From Burkholderiaceae bacterium (GTDB taxonomy: Bacteria; Pseudomonadota; Gammaproteobacteria; Burkholderiales; Burkholderiaceae), in assembly GCA_023266335.1 (NCBI GenBank), contig JAHFQJ010000018.1, positions 1 to 38,088 of the forward strand: 38,088 nt of DNA, read 5' to 3'. This document shows positions 8,095 to 17,318 of the stretch, in pieces. The notes under the pieces are model-generated. The model saw only the letters and a list, made by a program, of their open reading frames with translations, was not told where the DNA came from and ran no database searches. Made by a program: the position numbers and the translations under genes. Every line of letters starts with the position of its first letter. The first letter of the stretch is position 1.

Positions 8095-9552
8095 ATGAAA
8101 TATTATTCAACTCGCGGATATGATATAAATCAGTCTTTTAGTGATATTTTACTTGAAGGATTAGCTCCAGACGGCGGTTTATATATGCCAAAATTTTATC
8201 CGGATATTAAACATAAATTATTAGAATGGAAAGATTTAGAATATGCTGAATTAAGCTATCAAATCTTAAAATTATTTTGTGATAATGCAGATATTCCTCA
8301 TGCTGATTTAAAAGATATTTGCTATAAAACATATACCAAAGACATATATAAATATGTCAGAGACGGTGAAAATGCCGGTGAAATTACACCGTTAACCATT
8401 CTAAAAGATGATGTATGTTTACTTGCTTTATCAAATGGACCAACCCTTGCATTTAAAGATATGGCAATGCAGCTGCTGGGAAATTTATTTGATTATGTCT
8501 TAGAGCGTAAAGGCAGGAAATTAAATATTTTAGGCGCAACATCAGGCGATACAGGCAGTGCGGCAGAGTATGCAATGAGAGGCAAAAAGAATATTAATAT
8601 ATTTATGTTATCTCCGCATAATAAAATGAGTGCATTTCAGCAGGCACAAATGTTTAGCTTGACTGATGAAAATATATTTAATATAGCCATTGAAGGTTTT
8701 TTTGATAACTGCCAAGATATTGTAAAAGTTGTATCAAATGATTTAGAATTTAAACAAAAATATAATATTGGCACAGTAAATTCAATTAACTGGGCGAGAA
8801 TTGCCGCTCAAATAGTTTATTATATTAAAGGATATTTTAATTCTATAAGAGCCTTTAAGTTAGAACTTGGTGATGTAATTGATTTTTGCGTTCCTTCAGG
8901 TAATTTTGGGAATATATGTGCTGGGCATATCGCAAAACAAATGGGTCTACCGGTTAACAAATTAATTGCTGCATCTAATGAGAATAATGTGCTGGATATT
9001 GTGTTTAATACTGGTGTATATAAGTCTAGAACAGTACAGCAAACTTGTCAAACTTCAAGCCCTTCAATGGATATTTCAAAAGCATCAAATTTTGAAAGAT
9101 TTGTTTTTGATTATAATAAGCAAAATGCTGAAAAAACAAAACAACAGTTTGAGCAATTTTCAAAAACAGACATTATTAATTTTAATGATAGCCATTCAAA
9201 TTGTTTAGATGAATTTAAGAAATTTGGATTTTTTGCTGCATCATCTACGCATGCCCACAGATTAGATATTATACGCGATATATATGCACGGCATAATATT
9301 ATAATTGACCCGCATACTGCCGATGGAATAAAAGTTGCCAGACAATATAAGCAAAAAAATATTCCTATGGTAGTTTTAGAAACTGCTCAACCAGATAAAT
9401 TTGAACAAACAATTAAAGAATCAATTAATACTTTGCCAAATCGTCATAACGATTTTGTTGGCATTGAAAAACTAGATAAAAGAGTTAAATTATTAAACAA
9501 TAATGCCGATGAAGTAAAGGAATTTATAATGCAGAATCACAATTCAAAATAA
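8095..9552 (+). CDS. thrC: Threonine synthase
   Basis: This PLP enzyme converts O-phosphohomoserine to threonine in the last step of the pathway. The N-terminus MKYYSTRGYDINQSFSDILL and the block LAPDGGLYMP are typical. The Schiff-base lysine is K121 in NGPTLAFKDMAMQ. The phosphate-binding ATSGDTGSAAEYA and the later CVPSGNFGNICAGHIAKQMG are present. The length of 485 aa fits the long (fungal/proteobacterial) class. Its last nine bases overlap the convergent nth gene. No hom or thrB is beside it. Confidence 0.96.
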   Translation: MKYYSTRGYDINQSFSDILLEGLAPDGGLYMPKFYPDIKHKLLEWKDLEYAELSYQILKLFCDNADIPHADLKDICYKTYTKDIYKYVRDGENAGEITPLTILKDDVCLLALSNGPTLAFKDMAMQLLGNLFDYVLERKGRKLNILGATSGDTGSAAEYAMRGKKNINIFMLSPHNKMSAFQQAQMFSLTDENIFNIAIEGFFDNCQDIVKVVSNDLEFKQKYNIGTVNSINWARIAAQIVYYIKGYFNSIRAFKLELGDVIDFCVPSGNFGNICAGHIAKQMGLPVNKLIAASNENNVLDIVFNTGVYKSRTVQQTCQTSSPSMDISKASNFERFVFDYNKQNAEKTKQQFEQFSKTDIINFNDSHSNCLDEFKKFGFFAASSTHAHRLDIIRDIYARHNIIIDPHTADGIKVARQYKQKNIPMVVLETAQPDKFEQTIKESINTLPNRHNDFVGIEKLDKRVKLLNNNADEVKEFIMQNHNSK

Positions 9553-10179
9553 ATTTTTATCTTTATATAAACAAAGCTTTTCGATGGGGCATATTTTGCA
9601 TTGCGGTACTCTAGCTTTACAGATATAACGCCCATGAAGAATTAGCCAATGATGTGCATGTTGCATAAATTGTTTTGGAATATTTTTCAGCAATCCAAGC
9701 TCCACTTCTAATGGAGTTTTCCCAGGTGCAATACCAATGCGGTTTGCAATTCTAAAGATATGTGTGTCAACAGCCATAGTTTCTTCGCCAAAAGCTACAT
9801 TTCTAACTACATTTGCTGTTTTTCTGCCTACGCCTGCAAGCTGTTCTAAATCTTTTTGTGAATTTGGAACAATTCCATTATGTTTTTGTAAAAGAATTTC
9901 ACAGGTCTTAATAATATTTTTAGCTTTATTTTTATATAATCCAATTGATTTTATATATTGGATAAGTTTTTCTTTGCCTAATTCCAGTATTTGGCTTGGA
10001 GTATTAGCAATTTTAAATAAAACTTGTGATGCTTTATTTACTGATATATCAGTAGCTTGAGCTGATAACATGACCGCAATCAATAATTCAAAATTACTAT
10101 TATAAATTAATTCAGTTTTTGGTTCCGGATTTATAGATTGAAAAATAGAAAATATTTGTTTGATTTGTTCTTTTTTCAT
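9544..10179 (-). CDS. nth: Endonuclease III
   Basis: This is a DNA glycosylase/AP lyase for oxidised pyrimidines in base-excision repair. The helix-hairpin-helix LAGVGRKTANVV carries the catalytic K120, and VDTHIFRI carries D138. The [4Fe-4S] cluster ligands are C187, C194, C197 and C203 (C-x6-C-x2-C-x5-C). These numbers equal those of the E. coli enzyme and the length (211 aa) is the same, so the start is secure. It is convergent with thrC and downstream of the pstS terminator. Confidence 0.97.
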   Translation of the reverse strand: MKKEQIKQIFSIFQSINPEPKTELIYNSNFELLIAVMLSAQATDISVNKASQVLFKIANTPSQILELGKEKLIQYIKSIGLYKNKAKNIIKTCEILLQKHNGIVPNSQKDLEQLAGVGRKTANVVRNVAFGEETMAVDTHIFRIANRIGIAPGKTPLEVELGLLKNIPKQFMQHAHHWLILHGRYICKARVPQCKICPIEKLCLYKDKNLF

Positions 10180-10251
10180 ATAATCTAATCTATTTAGGCA
10201 ATAATAAAATTATATACAATTTCAAGATAAATGTAAGAATTTAGTTTTAAA

Positions 10252-10281
10252 TAAAAAATCCGGAATGTTTATACTCCGGAT
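10252..10281 (-). terminator. Rho-independent terminator after pstS
   Basis: On the minus strand ATCCGGA and TCCGGAT form a 7-bp stem around a 10-base loop, followed directly by a run of six T. It lies 34 bases past the pstS stop and separates it from nth. Confidence 0.8.
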
Positions 10282-10314
10282 AATATTAAACTATCAAAAT
10301 AGTTGATTTAAAAT

Positions 10315-11322
10315 TTATAACTTACCTTCTCTTTTTAATAAAGTTTCAATAGTTACACCAATTTCCTGCTCACCATTAAACACAGTACCTAATTTTTTCT
10401 TATCTAAATGTTCTTGTGCTAAACCATAAGCTTTAGCCGGCAATGGCACATATTTAACTTCTTTAGCTAATTTAGATGCATTTTTTAAATAAAAGTTAGC
10501 AAATTCATTTATTTCAGGTTTTGCTAAAGATTTTTCTGAAACATAGATAAATAATGGGCGTGATAACGGATTATAGCTTCCGTCAATTACACTTTGTTCG
10601 CTTGGTAAAACTGCTTTTCCTTGTTTATTCACAATTGGGATAGATCTTAACTTGTTTTTATTCTCAATATAGTAAGCATAGCCAAAATATGCTAAACCGC
10701 CTACGTCTCTGGTAATGCCTTGTACTAATACATTATCATCTTCAGATGCTGTATAGTCGCCGCGCGAAGATTTTGCTTTTCCAACAGTTGCTTCTGTAAA
10801 ATAATCAAATGTACCAGAATCAGAACCAGCGCCATATAATTTCAATTTTTGATCTGGAAAGCTTGCTTCAACTTGATTCCAATTTAAAATTTTACCTTGA
10901 GCATCTGGCTCCCATATTTTTTTAAGTTGTTCAACAGTTAACTGTTTTAAAAATGTATTTTTAGAATTTGCCGCTACTGTTAATGCATCAAAAGCAATAG
11001 GAATTTCAATATACTTGATTCCTGCTTTAGCGCAAACTTCCATTTCACTTTTTAAAATAGGGCGCGATGCATTAGCAACATCTATATCGCCTCTGCAGAA
11101 TTTTTTGAATCCGCCGCCTGTGCCTGAAATACCAACTGTAACTTTAATTGTATTTTTTTTACTAATTTGAAATTCTTCTGCAACCGCTTCTGTAATTGGA
11201 AATACTGTACTTGAACCATCTATTTTAACTGTTGGTCCTGATTGAGCATTTGCTGTACTTATAGCAAATGCAGATAATACAGCAACTGGAAGAATAGATA
11301 AAGTTATAGCAAGTTTTTTCAT
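10315..11322 (-). CDS. pstS: PstS-family periplasmic phosphate-binding protein
   Basis: This is the substrate-binding protein of a high-affinity phosphate ABC importer. The Sec signal peptide (MKKLAITLSILPVAVLSAFA) probably ends at the ANA site before Q27. The phosphate loop DGSSTVFPITEAVAEEF and the second binding loop GAGSDSGTFDYFTEA are clear. There is no lipobox cysteine. The minus-strand AAGGAT before the ATG is a good ribosome site. A Pho-box-like repeat lies 68 bases upstream and a terminator follows, so it is a single-gene unit. The pstCAB and phoU partners are not in this window. Confidence 0.92.
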   Translation of the reverse strand: MKKLAITLSILPVAVLSAFAISTANAQSGPTVKIDGSSTVFPITEAVAEEFQISKKNTIKVTVGISGTGGGFKKFCRGDIDVANASRPILKSEMEVCAKAGIKYIEIPIAFDALTVAANSKNTFLKQLTVEQLKKIWEPDAQGKILNWNQVEASFPDQKLKLYGAGSDSGTFDYFTEATVGKAKSSRGDYTASEDDNVLVQGITRDVGGLAYFGYAYYIENKNKLRSIPIVNKQGKAVLPSEQSVIDGSYNPLSRPLFIYVSEKSLAKPEINEFANFYLKNASKLAKEVKYVPLPAKAYGLAQEHLDKKKLGTVFNGEQEIGVTIETLLKREGKL

Positions 11323-11375
11323 GTTTTATCCTTTTTTAACTCTTTAAAAGTAAAATCTTTTATTTACATTTTCAT

Positions 11376-11407
11376 AATATAGCATAAATATGTCAAAATT
11401 ATGACAA
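11376..11407 (-). promoter_or_regulatory. Pho-box-like PhoB site and -10 for pstS
   Basis: On the minus strand TTGTCAT (11401-11407), a 4-base AATT spacer and TTGACAT (11390-11396) match the known Pho box of two CTGTCAT-like 7-mers 4 bases apart, at 6/7 and 5/7 positions. TATATT at 11376-11381, eight bases downstream, can serve as the -10. The site starts 68 bases before the pstS ATG. Confidence 0.6.
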
Positions 11408-11640
11408 AATTTGATGTTAGATAATAACTCAGTTCATTTTTCAAATTACTTATTCAATCTCACAAAATATACTTTTCTAATTTTTCTGAATTCAATAAAA
11501 TTATTCTTATGTTTTCCCTAAATATAACTTAAATTAGTACGAATGAATATATTTTAATATATAATATAGCTTATTCATTAAATATGGTCATATTACATAT
11601 TATAAATATTATTATGAATTTTATGTAACAAACACAAATT
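11408..11640. other. AT-rich intergenic remainder between pstS and the helicase gene
   Basis: The gap between the divergent pstS and helicase starts is 318 bases. Apart from the Pho-box region it holds very AT-rich DNA with several TATAAT-like words (for example 11560-11565) but no convincing -35 match. No ORF, tRNA or strong hairpin is seen. A long helicase leader is possible. Confidence 0.4.
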
Positions 11641-13092
11641 ATGTCATTTCAATCGTTAAAACTCACAAATAATATTTTAAAAGCCATTTCAGAAAAAGGG
11701 TATTTGAATCCGACGCAGATTCAAGCAGAAGCTATACCTGTAATATTAGAAGGTAAAGATTTATTAGGGTGTGCTCAAACTGGCACAGGCAAAACAGCTG
11801 CATTTTCTATACCTATTTTACAATTATTGAGTACAAGCAAAAATCATAATAACAATGATAAAAAAAGACCTATTAGAGGCTTGATTTTGAGTCCGACCCG
11901 AGAATTAGCTATACAAATCGGTGAAAGTTTAAAAGATTATGGAAAATATAGCGGAGTATCTTCTACAGTTGTGTGCGGAGGATTGAGCAAAACAAAACAA
12001 ATCCGGAGCCTGCAAAAAGGAATTGACATATTAGTAGCTACTCCAGGCAGATTATTAGATATAATCAACGAGATTAATCTTTCTCTAAAACATATAGAAA
12101 TGTTTGTGTTAGATGAAGCAGATACTATGTTAGATATGGGTTTTATTCATGATATTAAAACTTTGCTGGCAAAACTTCCGCATAAACGGCAATCTTTGTT
12201 TTTTTCTGCCACCATGATTCCGGAAATTGTGAAATTAGCTAATACAATTTTAGTTAATCCGTCAAAAATTAAAGTAGCACCTGTTTCTTCTACAGCTGCT
12301 TCCATAGAGCAATTATTATATTTTGTGGATAAAGAAAATAAAAATAATTTATTAGTTGATATATTGAAAAATGATGAAATTCAGTCTTGTTTAATATTTA
12401 CTAGAACAAAGCATTCTGCAGACAAAGTTGTAAAAATGCTTGCGTCAAATAATATTAAATCAGAAGCTATTCATGGGAATAAAAGTCAAAATGCCCGTCA
12501 AGAAGCTTTGTTAAATTTTAAATCTAAAAAATCCCGTATACTTGTTGCAACTGATATTGCATCGCGCGGAATTGATATAGATCATTTAGAATATGTATTA
12601 AATTATGATTTACCCAATGTAGCTGAAACTTATGTCCATCGTATTGGGCGTACCGGCAGAGCAGGCAAAACTGGGGTTGCTTTTTCTTTTTGTGATGCAG
12701 AAGAAAAATCATACTTACAAGATATAGAAAAATTAATTAATAAAAAGCTTATAGTTATTTCTAATCATGCATATCCAGCAACATCTGCTCATAAGGGCGG
12801 CGGTTCAAAAACTACCCAGAATAAACCATCTCAGCCAAAAAAAATAGTTTCTAATGATAAAAATAAGCATTTCAGTGAAAAGCCTAATTCTAGTAAAAAT
12901 GCCAAACCTTCTAAATTTAATCAACCTAATAAGCCAAAACAACAGCAGGAAGATAAATTTAATATTAATAGTAAAGTAAGAGATTTTGATAGAAATACAA
13001 AGCCTGCTGCGGTTTCTACTGTTAAAACTGTACGGTCAGATAATGGTAAAGGCGGAATGGGAAGTATTAAAAGAAAATTAGCATCTATATAA
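11641..13092 (+). CDS. rhlE: DEAD-box ATP-dependent RNA helicase, RhlE type
   Basis: This unwinds RNA duplexes in ribosome assembly, mRNA decay or cold adaptation. All motifs are present: Q motif (GYLNPTQIQ), I (AQTGTGKT, 45-52), Ia (PTRELA), Ib (TPGR), II (DEAD, 158-161), III (SAT), V (ATDIASRGID) and VI (HRIGRTGRAG). The N-terminus MSFQSLKL is typical of RhlE. The last 110 residues are a Lys/Asn/Pro/Ser-rich basic tail for RNA binding, as in RhlE/CsdA-type enzymes. RhlB is less likely because of the N-terminus and tail. Confidence 0.92.
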   Translation: MSFQSLKLTNNILKAISEKGYLNPTQIQAEAIPVILEGKDLLGCAQTGTGKTAAFSIPILQLLSTSKNHNNNDKKRPIRGLILSPTRELAIQIGESLKDYGKYSGVSSTVVCGGLSKTKQIRSLQKGIDILVATPGRLLDIINEINLSLKHIEMFVLDEADTMLDMGFIHDIKTLLAKLPHKRQSLFFSATMIPEIVKLANTILVNPSKIKVAPVSSTAASIEQLLYFVDKENKNNLLVDILKNDEIQSCLIFTRTKHSADKVVKMLASNNIKSEAIHGNKSQNARQEALLNFKSKKSRILVATDIASRGIDIDHLEYVLNYDLPNVAETYVHRIGRTGRAGKTGVAFSFCDAEEKSYLQDIEKLINKKLIVISNHAYPATSAHKGGGSKTTQNKPSQPKKIVSNDKNKHFSEKPNSSKNAKPSKFNQPNKPKQQQEDKFNINSKVRDFDRNTKPAAVSTVKTVRSDNGKGGMGSIKRKLASI

Positions 13093-13109
13093 TTAGAATT
13101 AGTTAAGAT

Positions 13110-13158
13110 TTATACTGATTGTAGTTCATTTTACGAAATTGAAATCCGATTGGTATAA
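13110..13158. repeat. Shortened copy of the 7-kb inverted-repeat element
   Basis: The ends TATACTGATTG and CGATTGGTATAA are imperfect inverted repeats. The interior holds both 13-base blocks of the 7-kb element (13124-13136 and 13136-13148) on the opposite strand, sharing one base. The 45 bases that separate them in the full copy (7049-7093) are absent. Confidence 0.6.
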
Positions 13159-13159
13159 T
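13151..13159 (+). promoter_or_regulatory. Extended -10 promoter for uvrA within the repeat end
   Basis: TTGGTATAAT contains TGn plus TATAAT, an extended -10. It lies about 107 bases before the uvrA ATG, at the right edge of the shortened repeat. No LexA-type palindrome was found in the 173-base gap. Confidence 0.4.
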
Positions 13160-13265
13160 TGTCTCAAGCCAAGCGAACTTGAAACAAGTCATGGGCAAAA
13201 ATTAAGATGGATACCTAAATCAACGCCATAATAATTCACCAATTCCAAGCAAATATATATAATAA

Positions 13266-16199
13266 ATGAATAAGAATAATGACAAAAGCAAATATCTATC
13301 TGAACAACAATTTATTAAAGTTCGTGGAGCTAGAACCCATAATTTAAAAAACATAGATATTGATATTCCAAGAGATGCTCTAGTTGTTATTACTGGTTTA
13401 TCCGGTTCCGGAAAATCTTCGCTTGCATTTGATACATTATACGCTGAAGGTCAAAGAAGATACGTAGAAAGTTTATCTGCTTATGCTAGGCAATTTCTAC
13501 AGTTAATGGAAAAGCCGGATGTTGATTTAATTGAGGGTTTGTCTCCTGCCATATCTATAGAGCAAAAAGCTACAAGCCATAATCCGCGTTCAACTGTAGG
13601 TACTGTAACTGAAATTCATGATTATTTACGTTTATTATTTGCTAGAACAGGCACTCCGTATTGCCCCGAACATAATTTAGCATTACATGCTCAAACGATT
13701 AGCGAAATGGTAGACAGCATACTAACTATGCCGGAAGAAACTAAGTTAATGTTATTGTCTCCGGTTGTTAGTAACCGCAAAGGCGAACATGCTGATTTGT
13801 TTGAAGAATTAATTGCTCAAGGCTTTGTCCGGTTTAGAATACAAAGCGGCGGCGGTACAACTAATCATGCAAATGCAAAAATCTATGAGTCGGATGACTT
13901 ACCTAAGCTTAAAAAAACAGAAAAACATAATATTGATGTAGTTATAGACCGTATTAAAATTACAAAAGAAAATATTGAAGCAAAAAATGTTTTAGCTCAA
14001 AGACTAGCCCAAAGCATTGAAACCACCTTGCGCATTAGTGATGGAAAATTGATTGTGTTAAATATGGATAATAATATTGATGAGAAAGATACATCAAAAC
14101 AAAAATTATTCAGTGCAAAATTTGCCTGCACTATTTGTGATTATTCAATATCAGAACTTGAACCACGCATGTTTTCATTTAACAATCCTATGGGTGCATG
14201 TAGTGGTTGTGATGGTTTAGGTAATTTAACTTTCTTTGATGATAAAAAAATTGCTGCATTTCCTGATTTATCCATTAGTAATGGTGTGATTAAGGGCTGG
14301 GATAAAAGAAATAGCTCTACATACCAAATTTTACAAAGCCTAGCGGATTATTATAATTTTGATTTAGATACTCCATTTAATCAGTTAAGCAGTGAAATAC
14401 AAAATATTATACTCCATGGCAGTCAAGATATTATTACTTTCAAATATACTAGTGAAAAAGGTGAAGGAAGCACATATAAACAAAAATTTGAAGGCATTGT
14501 GAATAATTTTAAACGAAGATATTTAGAAACAGATTCGCCGGCTGTCAGAGAAGAATTAACAAAATATCAAAGCAATCAAACTTGTCCGCAATGCCAAGGC
14601 AGCCGTTTGCGTGTTGAATCTAGAAATGTAAAAATTGGTTTAAATGAACAATCTCAAACTTTAGATGCAGTTAGCCGCTGGAATTTAGCTAATACATTAA
14701 AATATTTTGAAAATTTAAAGTTAACTGGATTTAAACAAGAAGTTGGCTCTAAAATAATAAAAGAAATTGTTTCCCGTTTAAGTTTTTTGATTAATGTTGG
14801 TTTGAATTATTTAAGCTTAAACCGTTCTGCTGACACATTATCTGGCGGTGAAGCCCAGCGTATCCGACTTGCCAGCCAAATTGGCTCGGGTTTAACCGGA
14901 GTGATGTATGTGTTAGATGAGCCATCAATTGGTTTACATCAAAGAGATAACGATAGATTAATTCAAACACTGCAGCATTTAAGAGATTTAGGCAACACTG
15001 TGTTGGTGGTTGAACATGATGAAGATATTATAAAAACTGCTGATCATGTTATTGATATTGGATTAGGTGCAGGTGTTCATGGGGGCAGTGTTATTGCACA
15101 AGGTACAGCGGCTGAAATTGCTAAAATTAAAAACTCAATTACCGGACAATACCTGAGCGGAGAGAAATCAATTGCCTTACCTAAAAAACGCCATAAACCA
15201 ACAGATAAATGGTTAGAAATTAGCGGAGCAAGCGGAAATAATCTAAAAAATATTACAGCAAAATTCCCGATTGGATTGTTAACTTGTATCACTGGAGTTT
15301 CAGGTTCCGGAAAATCAACTTTAATTAATGACACACTGTATAATTTATTAGCTAATGAATTGCATAAAGCCAATCATGAAGTTCCTGCATATGAAGATGT
15401 AAAAGGTTTAGAGCATTTTGATAAAGTTATAAATGTTGATCAAAGCCCAATCGGCAGAACACCTCGCTCAAATCCGGCAACGTATACAGGATTATTTACG
15501 CCAATTCGTGAGTTATTTGCCCAAACAAACATTTCGCGGGAACGCGGGTATCAAGCTGGCAGATTTTCATTTAACGTTAAAGGCGGACGTTGTGAAGCCT
15601 GCCAAGGTGATGGAGTTATAAAAGTAGAAATGCACTTTTTAGCTGATATGTATGTGCCTTGTGATGTATGCGGAGCAAAGCGTTATAACAGAGAAACCTT
15701 AGAAGTTGAATATAAAGGTAAAAATATTTATCAAGTTTTAGATTTAACAGTTGAAGATGCTTATGCATTTTTTGAAAATATTCCAACAGTTGCACGTAAG
15801 CTTAAAACATTATTAGATGTTGGTTTAGGCTATATTAAATTAGGGCAGTCTGCTACGACATTATCAGGCGGAGAAGCACAGCGGGTTAAATTATCATTGG
15901 AATTATCAAAGCGCGATACTGGTAAAACACTTTATATATTAGATGAACCAACCACGGGTTTGCATTTTTATGATATTCAATTACTATTAAATGTGACCGA
16001 TAAATTAAGAAATGCAGGCAATACTTTAATTATTATTGAACATAATCTTGATGTTATAAAAACAGCTGATTATATTATTGATTTAGGTCCTGAAGGTGGC
16101 GAGGGCGGAGGGCAAATTATTGCCTGCGGCACTCCGGAGGAAGTTGCAAAAAATAAATTAAGTTTTACAGGTAAATATTTAAAATCATATCTTAAATAG
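13266..16199 (+). CDS. uvrA: Excinuclease ABC subunit A
   Basis: This is the damage-sensing ATPase of nucleotide-excision repair; it loads UvrB at lesions. Two ABC modules are present: Walker [10 protein letters not shown] (44-52) and later GVSGSGKST, with two LSGGEAQR signatures and two Walker B strands ([10 protein letters not shown] and [10 protein letters not shown]). The UvrB-binding and DNA-binding blocks are intact. The zinc modules CTICDYS..CSGCDG and [18 protein letters not shown] are intact. The length of 977 aa exceeds the usual 940 through small insertions. It starts at ATG after an AT-rich leader. Confidence 0.98.
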   Translation: MNKNNDKSKYLSEQQFIKVRGARTHNLKNIDIDIPRDALVVITGLSGSGKSSLAFDTLYAEGQRRYVESLSAYARQFLQLMEKPDVDLIEGLSPAISIEQKATSHNPRSTVGTVTEIHDYLRLLFARTGTPYCPEHNLALHAQTISEMVDSILTMPEETKLMLLSPVVSNRKGEHADLFEELIAQGFVRFRIQSGGGTTNHANAKIYESDDLPKLKKTEKHNIDVVIDRIKITKENIEAKNVLAQRLAQSIETTLRISDGKLIVLNMDNNIDEKDTSKQKLFSAKFACTICDYSISELEPRMFSFNNPMGACSGCDGLGNLTFFDDKKIAAFPDLSISNGVIKGWDKRNSSTYQILQSLADYYNFDLDTPFNQLSSEIQNIILHGSQDIITFKYTSEKGEGSTYKQKFEGIVNNFKRRYLETDSPAVREELTKYQSNQTCPQCQGSRLRVESRNVKIGLNEQSQTLDAVSRWNLANTLKYFENLKLTGFKQEVGSKIIKEIVSRLSFLINVGLNYLSLNRSADTLSGGEAQRIRLASQIGSGLTGVMYVLDEPSIGLHQRDNDRLIQTLQHLRDLGNTVLVVEHDEDIIKTADHVIDIGLGAGVHGGSVIAQGTAAEIAKIKNSITGQYLSGEKSIALPKKRHKPTDKWLEISGASGNNLKNITAKFPIGLLTCITGVSGSGKSTLINDTLYNLLANELHKANHEVPAYEDVKGLEHFDKVINVDQSPIGRTPRSNPATYTGLFTPIRELFAQTNISRERGYQAGRFSFNVKGGRCEACQGDGVIKVEMHFLADMYVPCDVCGAKRYNRETLEVEYKGKNIYQVLDLTVEDAYAFFENIPTVARKLKTLLDVGLGYIKLGQSATTLSGGEAQRVKLSLELSKRDTGKTLYILDEPTTGLHFYDIQLLLNVTDKLRNAGNTLIIIEHNLDVIKTADYIIDLGPEGGEGGGQIIACGTPEEVAKNKLSFTGKYLKSYLK

Positions 16200-16232
16200 T
16201 GCAAATATCATAAATGTTAGGAGTAAGATAAT

Positions 16233-16421
16233 ATGAATAAAGCTCTGCTTAACATGCTGGTATGCCCGATTTGTAAAGGAAATTTAGAGTATAGGGCTGA
16301 AGAGCTAATTTGTTACATAGACAAACTGGCTTTTAGTATAGAAAATTCTGTTATTAATATTAATCAAGAGCAGGCCAGAGAATTAACATTAGAGGATATT
16401 AAAAACCGCCCATTTAAATGA
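16233..16421 (+). CDS. Trm112 family protein (YcaR-like)
   Basis: This is a small zinc-ribbon-like protein of 62 aa. Eukaryotic Trm112 activates methyltransferases; the bacterial role is unsettled. CPIC (C11, C14) and the later C27 in ELICYID, then KLAFSIENSVINI, follow the YcaR pattern. The upstream TTAGGAG is a strong ribosome site. It follows uvrA by 33 bases and is convergent with a methyltransferase gene 18 bases away. Elsewhere it usually sits with lpxK/kdsB, so its place here is unusual. Confidence 0.88.
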   Translation: MNKALLNMLVCPICKGNLEYRAEELICYIDKLAFSIENSVININQEQARELTLEDIKNRPFK

Positions 16422-16439
16422 TGTTAATAGGCACTGTTT

Positions 16440-17318
16440 TTATACACATTTTCTAAAATTTATGATATTTTGATGATGATGATTTATCTTATAGGCATAT
16501 GGGTATCCAAATGGATATAGTGGCTTATTTGGTTGTAACAATACTATTGTTCCTGAAAATTCAAATCCGGCATTCAGCATAAGTCTTACTATATCCCCTT
16601 GTACATTGACTTCTTTTTTATCAATAGTAAAATCGCTAATAACAATGCTGCAATATTTCTTGTTTTTTATTATCCTAAATACTTCTTTCATAAGAATAGA
16701 TATTTTTTCTAGAAAATCTGTATAAGTTGCGCAGTTACCTAAATCCAGCATATTATCTGAATAAAAATCAATTCCTATCCTTCCTCCGTTACGAAATCCT
16801 TTACTGCTTTTATCAGAGCGTATACCTTGAGATTTATTTTTTAATATGTTGTGATATGGCGGTGATGTTACTATGTAATCAATTGAATTATCTGCAATAT
16901 CTAAAATCATATGTGATGCATCTCCTACGATATAATTGAATTTTGCGTTTTGCACATTCTTAATTTTAGACAGTCTATCCAATGCCAAATCTTTATAATC
17001 AGAGTTTAAATCAAATCCAATACCTATTCGATCTTGATTTACGGCAGCAATAAGTGTTGTACCGCTTCCACAAAATGGATCAAGTACAGTCATGCCTTTT
17101 TTTGTAAAGAGTTTAATAAGTTTTTCTGTATCTTTGATTAAAAATGGAGCAGGGTGCTTCATTGCATCTTTATCTGCACCTGTTTTTTCTGTCATCCAAA
17201 AACTGCTTGTTAATTTTAGCCATTCTTTCCCTGTAAGGTCATTTAAAGTGTTGCGCTTATCATAAATACCATCAGTTTTATTTTCATCTGTATTAGATAA
17301 AATACATGATTTATTCAT
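16440..17318 (-). CDS. Site-specific DNA methyltransferase (TSPPY type)
   Basis: This is a SAM-dependent amino-methyltransferase acting on adenine N6 or cytosine N4. Motif X-like HPAPFLIKDTEKLI precedes motif I DPFCGSG (80-86), then acidic GFDLN. Motif IV TSPPY (151-155) follows, so the order is X-I-IV, unlike the IV-then-X-I order of many N4-type enzymes. The region 160-200 may form part of the recognition domain. Its ATG overlaps the TAA of the larger methyltransferase gene upstream (TAATG), so the two are co-translated. It may modify the second strand of an asymmetric site (inference). Confidence 0.88.
   Translation of the reverse strand: MNKSCILSNTDENKTDGIYDKRNTLNDLTGKEWLKLTSSFWMTEKTGADKDAMKHPAPFLIKDTEKLIKLFTKKGMTVLDPFCGSGTTLIAAVNQDRIGIGFDLNSDYKDLALDRLSKIKNVQNAKFNYIVGDASHMILDIADNSIDYIVTSPPYHNILKNKSQGIRSDKSSKGFRNGGRIGIDFYSDNMLDLGNCATYTDFLEKISILMKEVFRIIKNKKYCSIVISDFTIDKKEVNVQGDIVRLMLNAGFEFSGTIVLLQPNKPLYPFGYPYAYKINHHHQNIINFRKCV

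Noticed and set aside
15077-15373. Minus-strand frame inside uvrA, and similar frames inside other genes
   Set aside because: These are antisense or out-of-frame shadows of strongly conserved genes (uvrA, dxs, trpA, lgt, nth, helicase) with no family match and no ribosome site.
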